From Hippophae tibetana (taxonomy: Eukaryota > Streptophyta > Magnoliopsida > Rosales > Elaeagnaceae), in NCBI GenBank assembly GCA_037013495.1, contig CM072806.1, positions 4,836,001-4,900,000 on the forward strand: a stretch of DNA of 64,000 bases, read 5' to 3'. The translations under genes were made by a program, and so were the position numbers. Below the pieces are notes generated by a model. That model saw only the letters and a program-made list of their open reading frames with translations. It did no database searches and was not told the origin of the DNA. Each line of letters begins with the position of its first letter. Positions within the stretch are counted from its first letter, which is position 1. Below, piece by piece: positions 1 through 10,879 of the stretch.

Positions 1-289
1 GAAATAAGTAATAAAGAAATGAGTATTAATATTACAGATATAAAATGAATATATAAAATACTATTAATTGACAAAGAAATCATTATAGATAAACTATCAA
101 AAAACCCCTTAAAAAGACAAAGGAAAAATTAGATATATCTATTTAAGAGAAAAAAGTTATAAGCCATTAGAAAACAAAAATTATCGCTCATGAGAAAAAA
201 ATTAGATGTTACATAGAAGAAACTAATAAAGAATTAATTGATTCATAATATGAATAATATTCATTAGAAGATGAATTATTTGTATAAGA

Positions 290-1560
290 TTACAAATCCA
301 AACACTACTTAGATTATGATAAGATTGAAATTTAAAGGTTACACATGTTACTATTTACATGCATATGTAAATACATAGTTAGTATGTATGTAGCTAGTAA
401 ATATATATTTTCAAATGAACTCGAAAAACAAACACCAAAAGATTTAGTTGTAAAAATTGATAACAATATTACAACAAATCTTAAAAGATACAGATATAAT
501 GATAGAAATTTCACATTTTTAACATATATTAACAAGAAATGAGAGTTGAATTATTAATAGAAACTAATTTTATAAACTTAAATCAAATTTTTACACAATA
601 TTTAGAGAAAATAAGTTTAATAACACTAGATGGTAAAACCATTTATGTGTCAAAAATAAGAAAGATTTTGATTGTATCAAACCAACTCCTATGCAACAAC
701 ATAAAAAGTAATAACATGACACAAAGAAAAAACAATAAACTTATTTAGAGAATATTTAATTAGATATAAAAGAGAAACAAAACTCTTTTTTTCTTAATGA
801 AATGCAATAATATGAAACCTTAACAGATATCAGAAAATTATTAAAAATAGTAAGCTTAGAAAATCCTTTAGATCTAAAAGTAATTAAATCTAAAATGATT
901 GTTAACATAAAACTAAGAGACCATAACAAAGTTATTAGAGTAAAATCTATGATTTATACTCCAGAAGATAGGATTAAATTTAAACTTTTAGAACTAAAAG
1001 TCATAATACTAAGTAATTCATCTTACTTTGGTCCAACATTCTAATAAAAAAAGAAAATGAAAAAAGAGAATAGCAATAAACTTCAAAACGTGAATAAAAA
1101 TAATAATTAAAGATGAATATTTTATTCTAAAAAAAGAATTATTATCATTAATAAAAATGATGAAATACTTATCAAGTTTTGATTAAAAAAGTAGATTTGA
1201 TAAATAAGACTGAATGAGGAATCTGAAAAACTAACGGTATTTAGTTGCCCTCAAGGACAATTCTAATGTTGTACTATTTAGATTAAAACAAGTTTAAGAT
1301 ATATTTCAAAGACATATAAACAACATTTTTAAGAAATTATAAAAAAATATTGTATTTATATATATGATATTTTAGTTTTTAGTAATGAATTAAATAAATA
1401 TTTTTTGAATATTATTAATATTTTATAAAAATGTAAGAAATAAAGTATTATTATACTAAATAATATTCAATGATTTTTTTTGTTAATTAAAAGGCAAAAA
1501 TCAACTACAAAAATCCATATACTACTTAACATATACTTAAACATAAATAAAAAAACTCGG
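290..1560 (+). pseudogene. Endogenous pararetrovirus remnant (caulimovirid-type polymerase)
   Basis: This is a very AT-rich, heavily broken reading region whose translated pieces, in changing frames, resemble the polymerase of plant pararetroviruses (Caulimoviridae). About 938-973 encodes a VKSMIYTPEDR-like stretch typical of the segment just before reverse transcriptase. About 1243-1263 encodes SCPQGQF, the palm motif found in caulimovirid enzymes. About 1300-1330 gives RHINNIF. 1363-1404 gives YDILVFSNELNKYF, the catalytic YxDD-box region with its first Asp replaced. Many stops and frameshifts separate them, so no enzyme can be made. Two short open stretches at 345-542 and 539-748 lie where upstream polyprotein domains would be, but I cannot assign them. 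No LTR is visible, in line with a pararetroviral rather than LTR-retrotransposon origin. A Ty3/gypsy RT is the main alternative; the CPQGQF and DIFQRHINNIF wording favours Caulimoviridae. Confidence 0.7.
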
Positions 1561-2420
1561 TGAAACATACATAAAATTTTTAGAGAATGAATTAAACAGA
1601 GAATTTAATAGTTCAAAAATAATATCAGAGTCCAAATTTGTCTTAACATTTTCATTAAGGAATGTAAAATTTTTAGAAAATAAATTCAAAATGAGAAGTA
1701 AAAACCAAATAATTTAAAAGAAAATATCATCTCTAAAAAGAAAAAAAAAGAGCTTAACTAGATTGGAGAAGCAAAAAAAAAATTTATATAGTAAATAATA
1801 GTCTAAAATCAAGATTTTTACAACAATTAATCTGAAATAAGTAAAATTATTATCAAATTTAGTGAAATAACTCACATAGTTTTTATTAATAGAATATAAG
1901 TTAAAAACAATTATACTAACTATAGAGTACGAAAACTAATAACTCAAAAATATATAGTTTAATTTTTTTTTGCACCATTACAATAACAACCATTGCTACT
2001 AAGCAGGTTGAAGATACTAAGAAAAATAGAATTACCGCCGATACTGTTTAGTGAAACACCTCTCATAAAGACGATAAAAATAGTACGACCATTAATATTA
2101 TTTAGAGAAACATCTCCCAATAATACATTGGTTATTGAAGACAAAAAAATCAATATAGGAATTTAAATGTCTTTATAATTTGGTCAAAAATTCTACTCAG
2201 AAACATATTAAAAATATGAAATTTGACACCACATAAAAATAATTCTCTACATATAATAAATTTAATATTTTTGAAAGAGTTGATCCAATTTTTATTTATA
2301 AACTTTTTCATAGAGGTTTAATTGATAACTTATATCCAAAAATTTATTTAAATGAATTAAATTATTTTCTTGTATTTTAAGAAAACTATCAAAAAATTTA
2401 TAAAAAAAGGTCATAGCATG
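1561..2420. other. AT-rich DNA, probably further pararetroviral debris
   Basis: No gene is recognisable. The base composition and stop-riddled frames continue from the pararetroviral remnant on the left. At about 2268-2400 one + frame stays open for some 40 codons (FERVDPIFIYKLFHRGLIDN and on). It looks protein-like and could be another piece of the same element, but I cannot place it in a known domain. The minus-strand open frame at 1959-2153 has no recognisable content. Confidence 0.35.
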
Positions 2421-2990
2421 TGTCAATTGGGTGATATTTATAAGTTATTTTATACCTTATATGCTCAACCCCTATTGGACTAGCATGCAAAGGTTTTTAC
2501 TAATTGATATCACATGTATTAATTTATGCTTAATATAAAATATGTTTATGTTTCAAATATTTACAACCACAAGTGAAATTTGCAGTGATAGTGCTACGGA
2601 GTTGATAATATATTTTAGTTTAAAAATCAATCAAAATGGAGAAGGTATTACTAAAATGCTCCACTAAAATCAATAATTGGTTGGTGACATTGTTTTCCAC
2701 CACCCACCAACATTTAACAAAATCCTTGATTTATAAGACTGGATCAGTATACAATAGATCTTCATATTATTTAAGCTAGGGGAAAAAAAAATTAAAAAAT
2801 AGCATGAGTTAAAAAACTAAACGAAACTTGTTATTTTCAGAACAAAAAATATTGTAATAATATTAACAAAACTTATTCTAAAAATATTATCACCGTTAAT
2901 TAAAAAAAAAATTGAATATGGCGAAAATTAGCACATAATGGGTGAAAGTGAAATAACATAAAGCAAAAAGGACAGAAGTGGAAAATTAGT
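2421..2990. other. Intergenic, nothing recognised
   Basis: AT-rich spacer between the pararetroviral remnant and the E2F gene. No coding potential, repeat or RNA gene was seen. Confidence 0.5.
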
Positions 2991-3223
2991 TTGGGTTTGT
3001 GCTGTGCTTCCCTCCACATCTAATCCGAACTAAAATTCCCTCCTTCCCTCGTTTTCTGCTCGCCCGAAGCGCCCCTATTTCTCTCTTAAATCCACAGATC
3101 CCATTCCACCTATACTCTCTAAACCCTAAACCCCTTCCCTTCTCTCTTCAATAACTCTTCATCGCCGACCATTTATTGACAATCGGAATCGTCAATTGCC
3201 TGAGTTGAGTTGACAATTCTTCA
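2991..3223 (+). promoter_or_regulatory. E2F gene 5' region with telo-box
   Basis: Base composition changes abruptly from AT-rich spacer to pyrimidine-rich, CG-containing sequence just before the E2F start codon, as expected for a promoter and 5' UTR. AAACCCTAA at 3121-3129 is a telo-box, an element common near the transcription start of plant cell-cycle and translation genes. CT-rich tracts at 3050-3160 fit a 5' UTR. No clear TATA box and no consensus E2F self-binding site (TTTSSCGC) was seen. Confidence 0.5.
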
Positions 3224-6200
3224 ATGTCTGACAATTCCAACATACGACCTCCGCCGCCGACTTTGGCTTCTGGAGGTGGCGGAAGAAGTCAGATCCTTCC
3301 GCCATTGAGGAGGCACCTTGCGTTCTCTTCGATGAAGCCACCGTTTGTATCTCCCGGTGATTATCATAAGTTCTCAGGTGATGCTCACAGAGATAACGAA
3401 CTGGGGCCTGAAGCTATTGTTGTCCGATCCCAAGTGAGTTCTTTTGTTTGTCTTTTTTTTTTTTGTATCTTGTTGCGTAATGCTCGATGGAATTTGTGAA
3501 TTTGATGATGTGCTTATTGTAATTATGATTAATTTTGATGTTTTGAAGTGTGTTTAGGGGTTTTGTTGGCCGTAAGTTTCTTCGATATTAACGTGCGGAA
3601 AAAAGTTAGGGTGCTGCATTAAACTTGCATGAAGATAATAAACTACTATTTTTTTTATTGAATGTTGTTAGTTAATTAATTTGGATAGCTGAATAGAGCA
3701 AATTGTATTAATCATCTCTATAAGGAGACTTATATTTCCACATCTTATACCTTATGGAATTGAAAATTGTGTTCTACCATCACATTAAATCAGTGAAGTC
3801 AATTGTAATGGCACGCTTGCTTAGTGTTTTGTAGTTGACTTGATAATGGTGCCTACTGCTCAATGATAGTTTTATGAATTGCCAGGTGTTCTCTCAACAA
3901 CTAAAGCGGAAGAGCGTGGTAGAAAACAATGAAATTGATTATAGCGATTGTGTTAACAGTATGGGGTATAGTAACACGGTTAACAGTCCCTTGCATACCC
4001 CTAAAGGAGGGAGAGCGTACAATCGATCAAAAGGTCTAAAGGGAAACCGATCTGCACCTCAGACACCTGTGTCAAATGTTGGTGAGGAATCAATAACTTT
4101 TTGAGTTTTATGTCAACTTCTTTTATTCATGGTTTAAATTCTTCAATGAAAGCTCAGTTGCTCTATATGAAAAAAGAAAGTTAAAAGCTCAGTCATTAAA
4201 ATAAATTGTTGTTTTGGTTTCTTACTTGTAGGTTCCCCTTCCCCTCTAACTCCAGCCGGAAGCTGTCGATACGACAGTTCTCTAGGTAATTCTAGATTTA
4301 AGTTCTTTACCTCACAGCTGCTTTTTGAAAAAGCTCCAAACAATGTCAGATGAGTTCACAGGCACAAAATTTACTGGAACTTTCAGGTATTTTGACAAAA
4401 AAGTTTATCAATTTGATTAAGCATGCAGAGGATGGTATTCTCGATCTAAATAAAGCAGCAGAAACTTTGGAGGTAGTTATGTAACTTGTTTTTGTATGAG
4501 TCTACATAGATAGTCTGCAGTATCTTCTAATTAGAATGCTACAAATGATGCAGGTGCAGAAGAGACGGATATATGACATAACAAATGTCTTAGAAGGAAT
4601 AGGTCTTATTGAGAAGAAGCTGAAGAATAGAATACATTGGAAGTAATTATAGTGTTCCTCTCTTTTTTTAACCTGAGTTTTGTTAAATATATGAAGTTTT
4701 TGAGGACATAGGAATTATTGAAAGTAGTTATTTATGCAACTGAGCAGGGGATTTGATGCTTCAACGAAGGGAGAATTCCATGGTGATGTCTCTATATTAC
4801 AGGCATGTGAGTCTAAATAGGTTTGTTTTTATTTATTATGGTCATGTTCCTGTATCCTCCAGGATGAACAAATACCTCTTAAGTATTGAATAATTACTTG
4901 GTTCAGAATTTCGTTGGGCATACTTTTTATCAATATAATTGTGTGAAACAAAGAGAAAGAGGCGGTAGGGGTGAGAGGCAGAAAACAAATTTGTAGTTCC
5001 TAATTACAGATAATATGTTATGGTTTATATGCAGGCTGAGATTGAAAGTCTTTCCATGGAAGAGAGCAGAATGGATGATCAAATACGGTTTGTGTGGTTG
5101 AATTACTAAATAAGTTGTCAGTGTTACTGTGGTAATTGTCATATACTTATGTGGTCCAAAATCCTGATGCAGAGAGATGCAGGAAAAGTTAAGGGACTTA
5201 AGTGAAGATGAAAACAACCAAAAGTAATCCTTTGCAGCCCTTTCTCCTTAAACAATTTATGTAAACTGCTAATGTTGTCTATTGCATAACTGGCTTGGCC
5301 ATGTATTTTTCATGGACCTTCCTATTGCAGGTTACTTTTTGTGACTGAGGAAGACATTAAGGGGCTACCCTGTTTTCAGGTTAGTTGACTATAGTTTTTT
5401 CTTACACTTTGGTGTTGTCATATCTTTAAAATCCTTACTCTCATTTCCTTGAGATTTTATTTGTTGTTTTAATCTTCTTTCTTTCTTTTGACAGAACCAA
5501 ACCCTTATAGCAATAAAAGCTCCACATGGTACCACCCTGGAAGTTCCGGACCCTGATGAAGTATGTCAAGCTAAAATGTTAAGTTGATTATGTATAATAT
5601 TAAATTAGAAAGTACAGCTTTATGGTGCATATTGCATAATGTGAAATTTGAATTACTTTATAAATACAACAGGCTGCCGACTATGCCCAGAGAAGATACA
5701 GGGTAATTCTTAGAAGCACAATGGGCCCAATTGATGTCTATCTTGTAAGGTATTGATGCCTTCTCCAATACTTGAATTTCAATTCTTTACAACTTTGATT
5801 TATCTTTGTTTATATGAGAAGTTCCTATTATCTTGTGTGGGTAATTTTTACATAAGTACATTTAGATTTTAATTTCTTATTTCTATTCCTTTACTCTCAT
5901 TACTATTTTCTTCTCTCAAATCGATTATCTTGGATTATAGTCAATTTGAGGAGAAGTTTGAGGAGATGAATGATGTTGAGCCACCTGCAAGCTTCCCACT
6001 AGCTTCTAGTTCAGGATCTAATGAAAACCCAATGACAGAAGTGATCCCTGTAGAGAGCACTGGAAAGGAACTTGAACCTCAGGCACATCACACTCATGAA
6101 ATGTGCTCAGATATTAATTCCTCACAGGAGTTTTCAGGAGGAATGATGAAAATTGTTCCTTCTGATGTTGATGTAAGTATAACCATTCTAAGTAATTCAA

Positions 6201-7062
6201 AGGGAAAATATAAAGAACATTAACAGAACGACTTAAAAGTCAAAATACCATGTAAAACACCATATATCAAGTCTCACATTTATAATAGAGAGACTTTTAA
6301 ACAAATCAAAATCATAATGGAAGTAAAAGGATGCTAAATGTTTCCTAGAGATATTTAAGTCTCATAAAATATCTTAATAATTGATATTCCTATTCTCCAT
6401 CAACATTTCAAAAAATATCTTGCGTGGATTTCATGTCTGTGTGTTGGGTTACTCAATAAAAATTTGACAATTTTTTTGTCAAGTAAATTATATATAATAG
6501 TAAAGTGTAATAAAACTTTTAAATCTATGCAACTAGTGGTAAATTCTAATTCATTCGTGTTTTGGTCATGTTGTGTTCAATTTCCCCCTACTAAACAACA
6601 TTTCAAATGGCATGTACAATGCAAAATTCTTTTATTCATTTTAGATATAGTAGGGAAAATACTGTGTTGGAATCAGTATCGAGATAGTTTGGAAAGTCAA
6701 TTTTTTATGAAATTTGTATATTTTGGCTAAGATTCTACATTCTCCTTTTAACTTTACGGTTGCAGAATGATGCAGACTATTGGCTTCTATCCGATGCTGA
6801 TGTTAGCATTACAGATATGTGGAGAACAGATAGTATCCTATTTGCTGCAATTTCCCCCTTTTGATTTCAATATCTTAGTCTTTTGTTTACACTCTATTGT
6901 GCATTATTCCTTCACTACAAAACAGCTGGCGTTGACTGGAGTGCGACAGATACACTTCATACGGAATTTGGAATGACTGAAGTCAATACTCTCAGGCCAC
7001 AAACTCCACCATCTGGAATGGCTGAAATGCCAAGTACAACTGCCAACTTCTCCCAACGATGA
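3224..7062 (+). CDS. E2FA: E2F transcription factor (E2FA/E2FB type)
   Basis: Sequence-specific transcription factor that, with a DP partner, drives S-phase genes in the nucleus and is restrained by retinoblastoma-related protein. Fourteen exons join without a stop: 3224-3433, 3886-4081, 4232-4285, 4387-4472, 4554-4642, 4748-4802, 5035-5087, 5173-5223, 5331-5379, 5495-5560, 5673-5749, 5941-6172, 6766-6832, 6926-7062. The product is 473 residues, close to Arabidopsis E2FA/B. The winged-helix DNA-binding domain is at about 144-212, with the [16 protein letters not shown] recognition helix. A leucine-rich dimerisation helix follows at about 226-265, the marked box at 266-330, and the acidic RBR-binding motif at about 410-428 ([19 protein letters not shown]). 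The N-terminus is proline-rich. All introns are GT-AG except intron 6, which must use a GC donor at 4803 to keep frame. The choice of E2FA over E2FB rests on gene order, not sequence. A possible AATAAA signal is at 7159. Confidence 0.95.
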
Positions 7063-7490
7063 ACGCTTTTTGTGACTTCTGGAGGAAGCTATTTGACGGA
7101 TTATTATACTACCATATACAGTTCGAGTTATGCTTTGGCATTTGGCACCCATGGCATGAATAAAAAGTTGAATTGTTGGTAATTTAATGGTGATTGTTCA
7201 GCAGAGAGGAGCATGGCTGGTAGTTATAATCTTAAAGCACATTTACCCTACAAAAGGATTTATCTAAATGGAGACTTTATTGTTTATAATTGCCGGAATT
7301 GTAAATGTGGGTATAGGCAATGTTGTTCGAAAACTCGATCTGAATGTAGATTGTTAAGCATTCGCATACACCGAGTAAAACCATATGATCACTGTGCCGA
7401 CATTTCCCCTGATATTAACTTGCTTCTCTATTTAATTGACACATTTTATTTTAAAGCAAATTTTGTGATGGACTTGATCATAAAATGATT
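7063..7490 (+). other. E2F 3' UTR and downstream flank
   Basis: Non-coding sequence after the TGA at 7060-7062. A canonical AATAAA lies at 7159-7164, and further T-rich tracts follow. The open frame at 7213-7488 shows no recognisable domain and is probably chance. Confidence 0.45.
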
Positions 7491-7890
7491 GACTTCATGA
7501 TAGTGTTCTTTTTGGATTACTCAGTTAGTAGATTTGACTCGTTTCTTTTTCATGTTTCCCTTCATATCTAGCTCTGCTGGGTTGTTTATAGGCATAAATT
7601 GGGATGTGATGTATGACTTAAAATCTAACCAAAACTATCCCGACTAAACAAAAAACTGAAAATATTTTCTAATTAAGAATTTTACACACTTATACATGTA
7701 CGATGGCGTAATTATAGATTACTTTTGGCTGACGCCATTAAGGTGTCTTAGAAGCATAATCAATTAATTTCTTAGCCAAAAAAAAAAGAAGAAATGGAAA
7801 TTGCACCCCCATTCGAAATAAACTACATGTTTGCTTGTGAATCTTACTTAATTTAATAATAAAATTTAATAAATATAAATAAAATTACTC
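7491..7890. other. Intergenic, nothing recognised
   Basis: AT-rich spacer with a short poly-A tract at about 7780. No gene or repeat identified. Confidence 0.5.
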
Positions 7891-9459
7891 AATTTTAGAT
7901 AGAATTTTTTTTGGTTACTCAGTAACAAATTTTCTTTAAGGTTTCTTATTCTTATTCTTACGTTTATTTCAATTCTTATTCTCATTCATATTTTCGTTGC
8001 AAAACTCATTCTGATTTTTTTTTTTTTTGTGTTTTTCATCATCATTTCCATTGTTACAATCATTATCATTCCAAATTTCATTTTTATACACACAAACTCT
8101 CAATTTTAAATAAAACTATAAATCCTTAAATTATTAAGAAAAAAATTAAACATTAAACCTTAAAATAAATAAATAAAACTCGAACTAAAAATAGAAAAAA
8201 CTTATATCCTAAAACCTATAAACTAAATCTTAAACTTTAAATCTAAAGTTCTAAACTCTAAAATCTTAATTTAAAAATGTAAACTGTATAAATCCAAAAT
8301 ACGAAAACCTAAATTATATATTGTAAGCTCTAAATCTAAATCTAAAATACTAAATATTAAACTCAAACCTTTAAAATTCAAAAATAAAAATCTAAACTTT
8401 AAATCCTAAACTATAAATATAAAATCTTAAAGCATAATAAACCTTAAATATTAACCCTTAAACTATTAACAAATTTATCCAAAGTCTTTTTTCTATTCTC
8501 ATTAATTTCCTATTCCCATTTCCTTTCCTATTCTTACTCAAAATTTGTTTATATTTTTTTATTATCATTCTCATTCTCATTTATATTATAATTCTCATTT
8601 AAGATATATTTTCAACTTAGATTATAAATCTTAAATCTTAAACCCTAAAATCTAAATTTAAATCATAATTTAAAAACTTAAACCCTCTAAACCCAAAATA
8701 TAAAAACATAACTTGATGGGTTAAACTCTAAATTTAAAACACTAAATTAAAAATATAAATTTTAAATCTTAAAACTTTATAATAATAAATAAATAAATCT
8801 AAACTCTAAACCATAAATATAAAATCACATAACATAAACCATTAATAGTTCCCCATTTCTATAAAATCATATAGAATAAATCATATAAAAATCTAAACTC
8901 AAAACCTTTAAATCAAAACACTAAACCATAATCCATTATCATTCCTGTTCTCTATTCTTATTCTAACTCCAATTATCATTTTTTTCTTATTCTCATTTTC
9001 ATTCTCACTTCAATTTTTATTCATATTCTCATTTTTGTTCGTGTTTCCATTATCTTCTCATTTTAAATTTCATTCCTACACGTTAAAAAATAAACCTTAA
9101 ATAATACTAAAAACCCTTAAAATTCTAAAAAAATAAAAGACTAAATCTTAAACCTTGAAATTAAAAAAACTCTTAAATAAAAAAATCTAAACTCTAAATC
9201 TTTAATCTTAAATCTAAAACACTAAACTCAAAAATCCGAATTCAAAAACTTAAACCCTCTAAATCTAAAACTATTAAAATAAAAAAATCTAAAACCTAAA
9301 TCATAAACTCAGTTAATTAAATCCTAAATTTTAAATCTTAAACTAAGTAAACATTATTATTCTCGTTCTCACCTTCCGATTCTTGTTTCAAAAATAATTT
9401 CTATTCTCATTGTTTTTAAATCCCCGTTGTAATCGTCATTTCTATTTTCATTTTAATTA
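7891..9459. repeat. Low-complexity CTAAAT / TTCTCATTC degenerate repeat
   Basis: About 1.5 kb made almost entirely of two short degenerate motifs in alternating blocks. One is a CTAAAT / CTTAAA / AACCTTAAA pattern (8100-8470, 8630-8940, 9080-9350), sometimes passing through CCCTAAA or AAACCCTCTAAA, which loosely resembles plant telomere sequence. The other is a pyrimidine-rich TTCTCATTC / ATTCTTATTC pattern (7945-8080, 8480-8600, 8940-9070, 9355-9460). No coding frame survives. The same TTCATATTCATATTC style resumes at 15934, across the mobile element that interrupts it. Confidence 0.7.
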
Positions 9460-10186
9460 GGGATGTTAATTTGCGGTTATAGAATCCGCAGAAAAACCTC
9501 GACTTTAATACCGATGAAAAATAACCTCGTTGGGCAGCAGGAGAGAGATTGGGATCATCCTACCCACCCCACTCCTCCCTGATCCCCGTTTTGCTATAAT
9601 TGTTTTCAAAAATATTATATATTTGCATAAGTTTATAGTTAAGTTTAATAAGTTTTATTGAAAAATATTATTTATATTACTAAGTTAGTACTTTAATTGT
9701 TATTTTTTCTAAAACGCAGGTCATGTAAGTATGAAAAGTAGAAAGAAAAAGTTAGAGAAAGTTAAATTTGCAGAGAAAGTGAGCTTCTTCAAGGTTCTAT
9801 GCTTTGCATGGAAGCCTTAACTGGTATTGATCATGAAAGTTCTTTACTTGTTCGTATACCTCTAACACAAAAAACCAATCTTTTAAGTTTGATAATTTTG
9901 AGTTTTGACATGGAAACTATTATTGAAGATGGTGAAGATGGTGAAGATAATGACGATGATGACGAGTACGAAGATGATTACATATTTAATATAGCTACAA
10001 AAAAAAGTTATATAATAAAATTTTAAAGATGTCGTAGAATAATATGACCGGAAGGTTCTTTGATGTGAAATTATAATATTTATTATTTTTAATATGTGGT
10101 ATCCTTTTTCGCTTACTTTCAAAACGGTGTAGCCAACTTTATCTAGCTTCTTAGCAATAACTTAGTATAACTTTCCATGTAGTTAA

Positions 10187-10873
10187 TGTTGAGTTTTTTC
10201 TATAGTCCAAGTAAATTCTATAGGGCTTAAAAACCCATCAAATAAGAAAGGGTAATTGTCATTTTATTGCTTTATTAATAAAATCATTTAAGGTTTCATG
10301 AGTGTGTATTTTGCCGAAAAAATTAAGAGTTGAAGCACAAAAGTCAACAGTTAGAGAAATCTGTTGAAAAGAGAGTACTTTTTCCCTCTCTAGAAAGTCT
10401 TCATCAAGTGCTCCGATGTAAGGTCGTTTTTGGTTCGATTAAGTTAAACTTTTGCAAGCAGGTTCATGACTCAAGACTTTTTAATCTGTACGGTGGGATT
10501 TAGATTTGGCTCACCAGTTTGGGAAAATATGAGCTGTGAATAGTGACTACGAATTGGGTTAGATTTCTCCATTCTCTTGAAATAATTGTTAGTTTCCAAG
10601 AAGTATATTCTTGATGATGTTGTTGATTGTTTGCCTCTAGTTTTACCTAGAAAGAACTGTTGTATAATTGTTTCTTGATAGTGGAAGATTTGGAGAGGAG
10701 TGTCGTGGTTATTTACTTTCTACACCAGGAAAGTTTTTCCACATAAATTGATTGTTTGATTTTGTGCATATTTCTAATTTTGAGATCTATTTATTTATTT
10801 TCTAAAAGATTCAAACAAAAAAAGAGAATATATTTAATTCTGCTGTTTAGAACTTGATTAAATTCGTATTGAA
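10187..10873 (+). repeat. 5' LTR of copia element 1 (3' end deleted)
   Basis: Starts TGTTGAG and matches the 3' LTR at 14730-15422. Alignment ends at GTATTGAA (10873); the final ~17 bp up to the CA end seen in the 3' copy are missing. The last ~334 bp (from 10540) differ from the 3' LTR at about two positions, whereas the first ~350 bp differ at dozens of positions with several indels. Confidence 0.85.
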
Positions 10874-10879
10874 GACTCC

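Noticed and set aside
6464-6730. 88-codon open frame in the E2F gene
   Set aside because: It lies wholly in intron 12 (6173-6765) and has no homology-like content.
6904-7152. 82-codon minus-strand open frame
   Set aside because: Shadow of the last E2F exon on the opposite strand.
8100-9350. Possible interstitial telomere array
   Set aside because: CCCTAAA occurs only sporadically among CTAAAT and CTTAAA variants with no regular 7-bp period, so I call it degenerate simple sequence only.
9799-10026. 75-codon open frame with an Asp/Glu-rich run inside the hAT-like element
   Set aside because: The acidic run comes from a GAT/GAA simple repeat; no transposase or other domain is recognisable and there is no sign of constraint.
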